This document shows, piece after piece, positions 18,054 through 26,164 of a stretch of DNA of 64,000 nucleotides; position 1 is the stretch's first letter, and every line of letters begins with the position of its first letter. Under the pieces are notes generated by a model that was not told the DNA's origin, ran no database searches, and saw nothing but the letters and a program-made list of their open reading frames with translations. The stretch covers positions 198,953 through 262,952 of the forward strand of contig JAJNPS010000052.1 of the NCBI GenBank assembly GCA_021155205.1, written 5' to 3'. Both the position numbers and the translations under genes were made by a program. This DNA comes from Rhodobacterales bacterium (GTDB lineage: Bacteria; Pseudomonadota; Alphaproteobacteria; Rhodobacterales; Rhodobacteraceae).

Positions 18054-19346
18054 CTAACCATGACGGCCCGCCTCCAGCGTGTCTTCATAGGTCCGCAGGC
18101 CGGGACGCGGGGCCTGCACCAAGACCGCCATATTGCCGGGCTTGTGCTGGTTCTTCCACATCAGCATGTGCGCGCGAGGGATCTCGGCCCAGGGAAACAC
18201 CTCGGACATGCAGGGATCAAGCCTGCGCTCCACCATCAGCTTGTTGGCCGCCGCTGCCTGTTTCAGATGTGCGAAGTGCGACCCTTGCAGGCGTTTCTGG
18301 TGCATCCACATGTAGCGCACGTCAAAGGTGCAATTGAACCCGGTGGTGCCGGCGCAGATCACCACCATGCCGCCCTTTTTGCAGACCAGCGCGCTCACGG
18401 GGAACGTCGCCTCGCCGGGATGTTCGAACACGATGTCGACGCTGACCCCCTTGCCGGTGATGTCCCAGATCGCCTTGCCGAACCGCCGCGCCTCTTTCAG
18501 CCAGTCGTTGTATGCGGGCGTGTTGACCGCCGGCATCTGGCCCCAGCAGTTGAAATCGTTGCGGTTGATGACCCCTTTGGCCCCCAGGCCCATCACGAAA
18601 TCGCGCTTGCCCTCATCGCTGATCACTCCGATCGCATTGCCGCCAGCGGTGTTGATCAACTGGATCGCATAAGACCCAAGGCCGCCCGAAGCCCCCCAGA
18701 CCAGCACGTTCTGCCCCGGTTTCAGGTCATGCGGTTCATGCCCGAACAGCATCCGGTAGGCCGTCGCCAGGGTCAGCGTGTAGCACGCGCTTTCCTCCCA
18801 GGACTGGTGCCGTGGACGCGGCATCAACTGCTGCGCCTGCACCCGGGTGAATTGGGAAAACGAGCCGTCGGGCGTCTCGTAGCCCCAGATGCGCTGGCTG
18901 GGCGAATACATCGGATCGCCGCCATTGCAATCCTCGTCGTCGCCGTCGTCCTGGTTGCAGTGGATGACGACCTCGTCCCCGACCTTCCAGCGTTTCACCT
19001 TGTCGCCGACCGCCCAGACGATGCCGGACGCGTCGGATCCCGCAATATGGTAAGGCTGCTTGTGTCCGTCCAGCGGGCTGATCGGCTGGCCAAGTCCAGC
19101 CCAGACGCCGTTGTAATTGACCCCCGCCGCCATCACGAGGACAAGCACCTCGTTGCTGTCGATCTTCCACGTATCGACGACCTCGACCTGAAAGGCGCTG
19201 TCGGGCGGCCCGTGACGTTCGCGCCGGATGGTCCAGGCATACATGCGGGCCGGGACGTGGCCAAGCGGGGGAAATTCACCGATCTCGTACAGGTCTTTCA
19301 CAGCGGGCTTGTCGGTCACGGGATCGTCTTGAATGTCCAAAGCCAT
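18054..19346 (-). CDS. ccr: Crotonyl-CoA carboxylase/reductase
   Basis: The 430-residue enzyme reductively carboxylates crotonyl-CoA with NADPH and CO2 to (2S)-ethylmalonyl-CoA, the defining step of the ethylmalonyl-CoA pathway for acetyl-CoA assimilation. It belongs to the medium-chain dehydrogenase/reductase family: GVNYNGVWAGLGQP near residue 75, CNQDDGDDEDCNGGDPM, the NADPH site VLVWGASGGLGSYA, and a long C-terminal lobe typical of Ccr rather than simple quinone reductases. A GCAA-TT-TTGC inverted repeat (19424-19433) lies in the AT-rich upstream region and could bind a short-chain acyl-CoA-responsive regulator; that is speculative. It pairs functionally with ecm nearby. Confidence 0.95.
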   Translation of the reverse strand: MALDIQDDPVTDKPAVKDLYEIGEFPPLGHVPARMYAWTIRRERHGPPDSAFQVEVVDTWKIDSNEVLVLVMAAGVNYNGVWAGLGQPISPLDGHKQPYHIAGSDASGIVWAVGDKVKRWKVGDEVVIHCNQDDGDDEDCNGGDPMYSPSQRIWGYETPDGSFSQFTRVQAQQLMPRPRHQSWEESACYTLTLATAYRMLFGHEPHDLKPGQNVLVWGASGGLGSYAIQLINTAGGNAIGVISDEGKRDFVMGLGAKGVINRNDFNCWGQMPAVNTPAYNDWLKEARRFGKAIWDITGKGVSVDIVFEHPGEATFPVSALVCKKGGMVVICAGTTGFNCTFDVRYMWMHQKRLQGSHFAHLKQAAAANKLMVERRLDPCMSEVFPWAEIPRAHMLMWKNQHKPGNMAVLVQAPRPGLRTYEDTLEAGRHG

Positions 19347-19461
19347 GTTGCACCTGTCACCATCACATAAACGTGCCGCAATGCAGAATCGCCGCGCCTT
19401 ATTGGCACGCTAGAAATATGCACGCAATTTTGCAATAGTTCTTGATCTATATTTTGTAATT

Positions 19462-20823
19462 TTATGTCTGCGGCAACGCAGCATTCGAGGCCTTGGTGGG
19501 AACGGATGCCGCATAGAACCGCAGGACCTCGCGCCCCGACGCCACGGGCTGAAGGTCATTACCGACCAGTCCCCGCGCGATCAGCGGCGTCAGGCCCTCG
19601 TCCAGCGTGGCCTCGATCCCCTGGGGCGGCAGTTTCAGGACCGCACCTGCCGACTGAAGCTGGGAAATCAGCCCCTCGACCCGCTCCCGCAGTTCTTCGC
19701 GCGATGCGGCCCCGTCGCCCAAGGCCGCAGCGACCAGCGGCACGGGCAGCACCGGCACGACCGATGCGATCCGCGCCATCAGGGTTTCACCCAGGGTTTC
19801 CACGGTATTTCCGGCGGCCAGAAACGCGCGCAGGGAAACCGGCGCACCGAACCCCGCCGCCGCCGTGCCAAACCCCTTGAACCGGCCACAAAACCGGTTC
19901 CACAGCATCCGCACCGCATAGACCAACACGCGCAAGGGCCGGTTGCGGAACCTGCGCCCGCCTTCTGCCGCCGCCGCTACCAGCACGCGGTCCTCCAGTA
20001 CCCGGTCATAGCCAAGGCCCACCGGCACAAAGACGACATCCCGTCCGCCCGGCTCGAACCCCTGCACGATATAGCTCAGCAGCCCCATCCTGGCCGGGCC
20101 AACCCGTCCATCAAGGCTGAGGCCGCCTTCGGGAAAGATCGCCTGTGTGGTGCCATCCTCGGTCGCCATCTGGACATAGCGCGCCAGAACCTTGCGATAG
20201 AGCGCGTTGCGGTTTCCGCGCCGGATGAAATAGGCACCCATTGCCCGGATCATCGCCGACAGCGGCCAGACCCGCGCCCATTCGCCGACCGCATAGGAAA
20301 TGGCAGATCGGTCCGCGACCAGCCATGTCACCAGAACGTAGTCCATGTTGCTGCGGTGGTTCATCACGAAGATCACCGTGGCCCTGGGGTCGATATGGGC
20401 AAGGGCCGCATCCACCTTGCCCACCCGCACGCGGTAGAGCATCCGGCTGAACGCTTTGGCGGCGCGGGTGGCAAACCCGAAATAGAGCGTCGCCGAGAAC
20501 CCCGGCACGATTTCGCGCGCATAGCGGCGGGCCTCTTCGAACGCGACGGAACCCGGAACATGCGTTTCCGCTGCGTGTTCGCTGACGGCCTCCAGCACGC
20601 GCGCATCGTACAAAAGCCGCACGATCATGTCCTGCCGCCGTGCCAGCTTGAAGGGTTCGATCTTGCGTTCCAGACGGGCATTGACCCGCGACAGCGCCCG
20701 CTCCATCCGGCGGCGCAGGAACCAGCGGATGCCGGGGCCGATGATCCGGTCCAATGCCGCGATGGCCGCAAGCAGCCCTGCGACCCACAGCAACCAGACC
20801 GGAATTTCCACCGTGCCGAACAT
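19462..20823 (-). CDS. Glycerophosphate-type acyltransferase (PlsB/PlsC superfamily)
   Basis: This 453-residue membrane protein has an N-terminal transmembrane segment and an acyltransferase domain. The NHRSNMDYVL motif carries His and Asp of HX4D (about residue 155), and FPEGGLSLDG is the substrate-binding block. It most likely acylates glycerol-3-phosphate or lysophosphatidate; exact acceptor unknown. It lies between ccr (same strand, downstream) and ecm (divergent), an arrangement I recall from other Rhodobacteraceae. Confidence 0.8.
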   Translation of the reverse strand: MFGTVEIPVWLLWVAGLLAAIAALDRIIGPGIRWFLRRRMERALSRVNARLERKIEPFKLARRQDMIVRLLYDARVLEAVSEHAAETHVPGSVAFEEARRYAREIVPGFSATLYFGFATRAAKAFSRMLYRVRVGKVDAALAHIDPRATVIFVMNHRSNMDYVLVTWLVADRSAISYAVGEWARVWPLSAMIRAMGAYFIRRGNRNALYRKVLARYVQMATEDGTTQAIFPEGGLSLDGRVGPARMGLLSYIVQGFEPGGRDVVFVPVGLGYDRVLEDRVLVAAAAEGGRRFRNRPLRVLVYAVRMLWNRFCGRFKGFGTAAAGFGAPVSLRAFLAAGNTVETLGETLMARIASVVPVLPVPLVAAALGDGAASREELRERVEGLISQLQSAGAVLKLPPQGIEATLDEGLTPLIARGLVGNDLQPVASGREVLRFYAASVPTKASNAALPQT

Positions 20824-20870
20824 CGGGCAGACCCTATCCGATCCGGGCAGTCCCGCAATCTGGTTTCACC

Positions 20871-20929
20871 TTCGCCCGAATATCCCGGGGACGGCGCGGC
20901 CTCGCCGCGACGGGGGCAGCGCCCCGGCT
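20871..20929. repeat. Intergenic palindrome of the CCGGGG/GGGGCAGCGCCCCGG type, copy 1
   Basis: AATATCCCGGGG, a second GC stem (GGCGCGGCCTCGCCGCG) and GGGGGCAGCGCCCCGG form a composite hairpin. The pattern (AT-rich TATTTT-like end, CCGGGG, then GGGGCAGCGCCCCGG) recurs at 56280-56317. I have seen this type scattered widely in Rhodobacterales intergenic DNA. Confidence 0.5.
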
Positions 20930-20946
20930 TGCCGCGATGCAGCGAA

Positions 20947-20976
20947 TTGACATTGGCATAAAGTGTCCGGTATCTG
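20947..20976 (+). promoter_or_regulatory. Predicted sigma-70-type promoter of ecm
   Basis: TTGACA at 20947-20952 and TATCTG at 20971-20976 are separated by 18 bp, in the 192-bp gap between divergent genes. Transcription would start near 20983, right where a perfect palindrome begins. Confidence 0.45.
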
Positions 20977-20984
20977 TTTTGTCA

Positions 20985-20999
20985 CGAAATAATATTTCG
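20985..20999. promoter_or_regulatory. Perfect palindrome at the ecm transcription start (operator candidate)
   Basis: CGAAATA-A-TATTTCG is a perfect 15-base inverted repeat, 16 bp before the ecm ATG and just after the predicted -10 box. This is a classic repressor position. The binding protein is unknown. Confidence 0.45.
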
Positions 21000-21015
21000 C
21001 AAAGGCGCAGGCCCG

Positions 21016-22974
21016 ATGACCAAAGATGCCCCCTGGCTGTTCCGCACCTATGCCGGGCATTCCACCGCCGCCGCGTCGAACGCGCTTTATCGCGGCAACC
21101 TCGCCAAGGGGCAGACGGGGCTGTCGGTCGCGTTCGATCTGCCGACGCAGACGGGCTATGACAGCGACCACGTGCTGGCGCGGGGCGAGGTCGGCAAGGT
21201 CGGAGTCCCGGTCGCGCATCTTGGCGACATGCGGACGCTCTTTCGGGACATCCCGCTGGACCAGATGAACACCTCGATGACGATCAACGCCACCGCCCCA
21301 TGGCTGCTCGCCCTCTACATCGCGGTGGCCGAAGAACAGGGGGCCGACATCGTCGCCCTGCAGGGCACCGTGCAGAACGACATCATCAAGGAATACCTGT
21401 CGCGCGGCACCTACATCACCGCGCCTGCGCCCAGTTTGCGGATGATCACCGATGTTGCCGCCTATACCCGCCGGCATCTGCCGAAATGGAACCCGATGAA
21501 CGTCTGCAGCTATCACCTGCAAGAGGCCGGGGCGACGCCGGAGCAGGAACTGGCCTTTGCGCTTGCGACCGCCTGCGCCGTCCTCGACGGCCTGCGCGCC
21601 AAGGTCGCACCGGCGGATTTCCCCGACATGGTCGGGCGCATCAGTTTCTTCGTCAATGCCGGCATCCGCTTTGTCACCGAGATGTGCAAGATGCGCGCCT
21701 TTGTCGACCTTTGGGACGAGATCTGCCGCGACCGTTACGGCATCGCGGATGCCAGGTACCGCCGCTTCCGCTATGGCGTGCAGGTGAACTCGCTGGGCCT
21801 GACCGAGCAGCAGCCGGAAAACAACGTCTACCGCATCCTCTTGGAAATGCTGGCCGTCACCTTGTCGAAAAACGCCCGCGCCCGCGCCGTGCAACTGCCT
21901 GCCTGGAACGAGGCGCTTGGCCTGCCCCGCCCCTGGGACCAGCAATGGTCGCTGCGGATGCAGCAGATTTTGGCCTATGAGACCGACCTTCTGGACTACG
22001 ACGACCTTTTCGACGGCAACCCGGCGGTGGATCGCAAGGTTGCGATGCTGAAGGACGGCGCGCGGGCCGAACTGGCGGTGATCGAGGCCATGGGCGGGGC
22101 GGTGGCGGCGATCCCCTACATGAAGGAACGACTGGTCGAGGCGAACGCCGAAAGGTTTGCGCGGATCGAGCGGGGCGAGACGGTCGTCGTGGGCGTCAAT
22201 CGCTATACGACGACCGAACCTTCGCCTCTCACGACCGGCGACGGAACCGTGATGGCCGCCGATCCAGAGGCCGAGGCAGACCAGATCGCGCGGCTTCGGA
22301 CGTGGCGGGCGGCGCGGGACGAATCTGCGGTCAGGGCCGCACTCGCCGACCTGCGTGCCGCCGCTTACAGCGGGGCCAATATCATGCCGCCCTCCATCGC
22401 CGCCGCCAGGGCGGGCGTCACCACGGGCGAGTGGGGCACCCTGATCCGCACGGCCTTTGGCGAATACCGTGCGCCGACAGGCGTCAGCCGCAATCCATCC
22501 AACCGCACCGAGGGCCTCGAGGATATCCGCGAGGCCGTCCAGGTGGTGTCCTCGAAACTCGGTCGGCCGCTGAAGTTCCTGATGGGCAAGCCCGGCCTCG
22601 ACGGCCATTCCAACGGCGCCGAACAGATCGCCGCCCGCGCGCGGGACTGCGGCATGGACATCACCTATGACGGCATCCGTCTGACCCCCGCCGACATCGT
22701 CGCGGCCGCCGCCGACCAGCGCGCCCATGTCGTCGGCCTGTCGATCCTGTCCGGCAGCCATCTGCCCCTGATCCGCGAAACACTGGACCGGATGCGGGAT
22801 GCGGGCCTGTCCGACATCCCCCTGATCGTCGGCGGCATCATCCCGGAAGATGACGCCGCCACCTTGCGCGCCATGGGGGTTGCGGCGGTCTACACCCCCA
22901 AGGATTTCGAGCTGAACAAGATCATGATGGACATCGTCGGGCTGGTGGGCGCCCGCGCGGTGGCGGCGGAGTAA
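21016..22974 (+). CDS. ecm: (2R)-ethylmalonyl-CoA mutase, B12-dependent
   Basis: The 652-residue enzyme converts ethylmalonyl-CoA to methylsuccinyl-CoA with adenosylcobalamin. The N-terminal TIM barrel carries the mutase blocks WLFRTYAGHSTA, AFDLPTQTGYDSDH and ALQGTVQNDIIKEY. The C-terminal cobalamin domain has the base-off histidine in GLDGHSNGAEQ (around residue 528) and VVGLSILSGSH. The short single-chain form and VQNDIIKEYLSRGTYITAP are typical of Ecm/MeaA rather than methylmalonyl-CoA mutase. It is divergent from the acyltransferase, and functions directly after Ccr and an epimerase. Confidence 0.93.
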   Translation: MTKDAPWLFRTYAGHSTAAASNALYRGNLAKGQTGLSVAFDLPTQTGYDSDHVLARGEVGKVGVPVAHLGDMRTLFRDIPLDQMNTSMTINATAPWLLALYIAVAEEQGADIVALQGTVQNDIIKEYLSRGTYITAPAPSLRMITDVAAYTRRHLPKWNPMNVCSYHLQEAGATPEQELAFALATACAVLDGLRAKVAPADFPDMVGRISFFVNAGIRFVTEMCKMRAFVDLWDEICRDRYGIADARYRRFRYGVQVNSLGLTEQQPENNVYRILLEMLAVTLSKNARARAVQLPAWNEALGLPRPWDQQWSLRMQQILAYETDLLDYDDLFDGNPAVDRKVAMLKDGARAELAVIEAMGGAVAAIPYMKERLVEANAERFARIERGETVVVGVNRYTTTEPSPLTTGDGTVMAADPEAEADQIARLRTWRAARDESAVRAALADLRAAAYSGANIMPPSIAAARAGVTTGEWGTLIRTAFGEYRAPTGVSRNPSNRTEGLEDIREAVQVVSSKLGRPLKFLMGKPGLDGHSNGAEQIAARARDCGMDITYDGIRLTPADIVAAAADQRAHVVGLSILSGSHLPLIRETLDRMRDAGLSDIPLIVGGIIPEDDAATLRAMGVAAVYTPKDFELNKIMMDIVGLVGARAVAAE

Positions 22975-23080
22975 CAGGCCACGGCGGCGCGCCATTGCCG
23001 CCGCACCCGTTGTGCGCTTTCGCGGACGCGCCTGATCCGCTAGGCTGCCCGCAAAGCAAAACAAAACAACGAGGCAGGGC

Positions 23081-24322
23081 ATGGCAATCTCGCGGCGCAT
23101 GATGATCGCAACTTCGCTTGCGACGCTGGTTTCTGGATGCGTTTCCGGCGGCGGGACCAGCCGTGGCAGCGCTGGTACATCGACCACCTTCCGTGCCGCA
23201 CCCAACGCCGGCTATGACGCCTGGGTCGAAGGCTTTCGTGCCCGCGCAGCCGCGCGGGGGATATCGGACGCCACCCTCAGTGCCGCCTTTCGCAGGGCGG
23301 GGTTTCTGCCCGACGTCATCGACCGCGACCGCAACCAGACCGAGTTCAAGCGCAGCCTTGAGGATTACCTTGCCATCGCCGCGTCTGAGGAACGGGTCAG
23401 CCTTGGGCGCGCGAAACTGCGCCAGAATGCCGGCACCCTGAACGCCATCGAGGGCCGCTACGGGGTGGAGCCGCATGTCGTGGCCGCTGTCTGGGGCCTG
23501 GAAAGCTTCTTCGGCACGCGGCGCGGCAATGTCCCGGTGATCTCGGCCCTGTCGACGTTGGCCTATGACGGGCGGCGCGGCGCGTTCTTTGAGGGCCAGT
23601 TGATCGCCGCCCTGCGCATCCTGCAGAACGGCGACATTTCGGCCGACCGCATGACCGGCAGCTGGGCCGGCGCGATGGGGCATACCCAGTTCATCCCGAC
23701 CTCATACCTGGAATTTGCCGTCGATTTCACCGGCGACGGACGGCGCGACATCTGGTCGGATGATCCATCGGACGCGCTCGCCTCCACCGCGGCCTATCTG
23801 TCGCGATCGGGCTGGACGCGCGGGCAACCCTGGGGGTCCGAGGTACGTCTGCCGCAGGGCTTCTCCCCCGGGCTTCTGGGACGCGGCAAGGGAAAGTCCG
23901 CTGCCGCCTGGAGCGACCTTGGGGTGACGCTGGCTGATGGCGGCCGCCTTCCCGGCACTGCGTCCGGGTCGATCATCGCACCGAATGGCCCCGGCGGTCC
24001 TGCGTTCCTTCTGACCAGAAATTTCAACGTGATCCTGCGCTACAACAACGCCGAGAACTATGCCATCGGCGTGGGCCACCTGTCCGACCGGCTGGCGGGC
24101 GGCGACGCGATCCGCGCGTCGTTCGGCCCCGATGCCACAGGCATGACCATCGCCGACCGGCAGGACCTGCAGCGCCGCCTGACCGCCGCGGGGTTCGACA
24201 CCGAAGGGTCGGACGGGGTGATCGGGCCAAAGACCCGCGCCGCAATCAGCGCCTATCAGGCAAGCATCGGCCTGCCCGCCACCGGCGAGCCGTCGCTGGA
24301 TCTGTTGCGCCGCCTGCGCTGA
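23081..24322 (+). CDS. Lytic murein transglycosylase (MltB-like) with peptidoglycan-binding domain
   Basis: The 413-residue lipoprotein has a signal sequence with lipobox LVSGC (Cys20). The SLT_2/MltB domain has GVEPHVVAAVWGLESFFGT, with the catalytic Glu in GLES, and GAMGHTQFIPTSYLEFAVD. The last 65 or so residues form a PG_binding_1 domain (DRQDLQRRLTAAGFDTEG, GPKTRAAISAYQ). It cleaves glycan strands to 1,6-anhydro-muropeptides at the outer membrane inner face. It is monocistronic in appearance between ecm and deoD. Confidence 0.92.
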   Translation: MAISRRMMIATSLATLVSGCVSGGGTSRGSAGTSTTFRAAPNAGYDAWVEGFRARAAARGISDATLSAAFRRAGFLPDVIDRDRNQTEFKRSLEDYLAIAASEERVSLGRAKLRQNAGTLNAIEGRYGVEPHVVAAVWGLESFFGTRRGNVPVISALSTLAYDGRRGAFFEGQLIAALRILQNGDISADRMTGSWAGAMGHTQFIPTSYLEFAVDFTGDGRRDIWSDDPSDALASTAAYLSRSGWTRGQPWGSEVRLPQGFSPGLLGRGKGKSAAAWSDLGVTLADGGRLPGTASGSIIAPNGPGGPAFLLTRNFNVILRYNNAENYAIGVGHLSDRLAGGDAIRASFGPDATGMTIADRQDLQRRLTAAGFDTEGSDGVIGPKTRAAISAYQASIGLPATGEPSLDLLRRLR

Positions 24323-24379
24323 CCCCCTTTCGCAAGGCACCCTGCCCCGTTAGCTTGCGCGAAAGTCAGGGGGACAGTC

Positions 24380-25084
24380 ATGACCTTTCATATCGGTGCC
24401 AAACCCGGCGACATCGCCGAAACCGTGCTGTTGCCGGGCGACCCCTACCGCGCCCGCTGGGCCGCGCAGACATACCTCAAGGACGCCGTTCTGGTGAACG
24501 AGGTGCGCGGCATGCTGGGCTATACCGGCACCTGGAACGGCCACCCTGTCACCATTCACGGATCGGGCATGGGGATGCCGTCGCTGTCGATCTATGCCAA
24601 TGAACTGATCCGCGACTACGGCGCGCAGACGCTCATCCGCATCGGGTCGGCGGGCGCGCTGCAACCGCATGTCAAGGTGCGGGATGTGGTGCTGGCGATG
24701 ACCGCCTCGATCGCCGGATCACCGTCGCGCACGATCTTTCGTGACCTCAATTACGCCCCCTGCGCCGATTTCGGCCTGCTGGCGGCAGCGCACAAGGCCG
24801 CGCAGTCGATGGGCGTGCCGATCCACACGGGCGGCATCTATTCGTCAGACACCTTTTATGACGAACGCCCCGACCTGGTCGAACAACTGACCCGCCACGG
24901 AACCCTCTGCGTCGAGATGGAGGCAGCCGAGCTTTACACCCTCGGCGCCCGCTATGGCCGACGCGCGCTGGCGGTACTGACCATTTCCGACCATATCGTC
25001 ACCGGGGAGGCCCTTCCTGCCGACCAGCGCGAGAAAAGCTTTGGCGCGATGGTCGAGGTGGCACTGAAGGCCGCCTTCGCCTGA
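24380..25084 (+). CDS. deoD: Purine nucleoside phosphorylase, DeoD type
   Basis: The 234-residue hexameric-type phosphorylase splits purine (deoxy)nucleosides to base and pentose-1-phosphate for salvage. Motifs are ETVLLPGDPYRARW, GSGMGMPSLSIYANEL (phosphate site), IRIGSAGALQ, VEMEAAELY (ribose binding, Met-Glu) and SDHIVTGE with the base-binding Asp. AGGGGGACAGTC precedes the ATG. Length is normal. Confidence 0.93.
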   Translation: MTFHIGAKPGDIAETVLLPGDPYRARWAAQTYLKDAVLVNEVRGMLGYTGTWNGHPVTIHGSGMGMPSLSIYANELIRDYGAQTLIRIGSAGALQPHVKVRDVVLAMTASIAGSPSRTIFRDLNYAPCADFGLLAAAHKAAQSMGVPIHTGGIYSSDTFYDERPDLVEQLTRHGTLCVEMEAAELYTLGARYGRRALAVLTISDHIVTGEALPADQREKSFGAMVEVALKAAFA

Positions 25085-25122
25085 TCACCCTTACGTGACG
25101 CGGCTGGCATCACGGGCTGCAC

Positions 25123-25143
25123 GGGCCTACCTCAAATAGGCCC
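25123..25143. promoter_or_regulatory. Inverted repeat between deoD and the oxidoreductase gene
   Basis: GGGCCTA-CCTCAAA-TAGGCCC has perfect 7-bp arms and lies 17 bp before the ATG at 25161. It could be an operator for the downstream oxidoreductase or a weak terminator of deoD; there is no U-tract. Confidence 0.35.
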
Positions 25144-25160
25144 CAACAGATTGGTCCATC

Positions 25161-26096
25161 ATGAAAGCCGCCCGCATCCACGCCTATGGCGAATCTTCGG
25201 TCATCCGTGTCGAAGACGCCCCGCTGCCAGTACTGCAGGCCGATGAGGTGCTGATCCGCGTCGTCGCCACTTCGGTCAATCCGGTGGACTGGAAAATTCG
25301 CAAGGGCTATCTCAAGACCTTCATTCCTTATGACATGCCGCTGATCATGGGCTGGGATGTCTCTGGCATCGTTGAGAAAACGGGCAGTTCCGTGACTCGG
25401 TTGAAAACCGGCGATGCGGTCTACAGCCGACCCGACATCGTCCGCAACGGGGCCTATGCCGAATACATCGCCGTGCGCGAAGCCGAGGTCGCGGCCAAGC
25501 CCGCAACCATCAGCCATGTCGAGGCGGCAAGCCTGCCCCTCGTCTCGATCACCGCATGGGAGGCGCTTTTCACCACAGCCAACCTTTCAAAAGGCCAGCG
25601 TGTCCTGATCCATGCCGGGGCGGGCGGCGTCGGCTCCATCGCCGTGCAACTTGCCCGCGCCAAGGGCGCACATGTCACCGCAACCGCGTCGGCCGGCAAG
25701 GCAGCACTTGTCCGCTCGCTTGGCGCGGATGCGGTGATCGACTATCGCGCAGAGGATTTCAGCGCTGTCGCCCGCGACATGGACGTCGTCTTTGACACCG
25801 TTGGCGGCGAGGTGCAGGAGAAGTCCTGGGCCGTGCTGAAGCCCGGAGGGATGCTTGTCTCGATCACGGACCGCCCGTCGGAAGACCGCGCCAAGGCCGA
25901 GGGCAAGCGCGCAGCCTATGTCTTCATCGGCCCGAACGCCGCGATCCTGAAAGACCTGGCGGGGATGATCGACCTGGGACAGGTCAGGCCCTTGATTGCA
26001 GCCGAGTTCGGCCTGAACGACACTGCCAAGGCGCAGGATTTCAGCGAAACCGGCCGCTCCACCGGCAAGATCGTGATCTATGTCGGCCACCCCTGA
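25161..26096 (+). CDS. NADP-dependent zinc-free alcohol dehydrogenase / quinone oxidoreductase (MDR family)
   Basis: The 311-residue protein has an N-terminal GroES-like domain (KAARIHAYGESSVIRVEDAP, VNPVDWKIRKGYLK, GWDVSGIVEKTG) and a Rossmann domain with VLIHAGAGGVGSIAVQLA near residue 150. No structural or catalytic zinc cysteines are visible. It is probably an NADPH-dependent quinone or enone reductase; substrate unknown. A perfect inverted repeat lies just upstream. It is separated from the SHMT-like gene by 68 bp. Confidence 0.85.
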   Translation: MKAARIHAYGESSVIRVEDAPLPVLQADEVLIRVVATSVNPVDWKIRKGYLKTFIPYDMPLIMGWDVSGIVEKTGSSVTRLKTGDAVYSRPDIVRNGAYAEYIAVREAEVAAKPATISHVEAASLPLVSITAWEALFTTANLSKGQRVLIHAGAGGVGSIAVQLARAKGAHVTATASAGKAALVRSLGADAVIDYRAEDFSAVARDMDVVFDTVGGEVQEKSWAVLKPGGMLVSITDRPSEDRAKAEGKRAAYVFIGPNAAILKDLAGMIDLGQVRPLIAAEFGLNDTAKAQDFSETGRSTGKIVIYVGHP

Positions 26097-26164
26097 CCTG
26101 ACCCTCATCGGCCATTGCGCCGCAAGCAACCCTCTGCTTCACATGGCGGACAAAGGAGTCCGCC

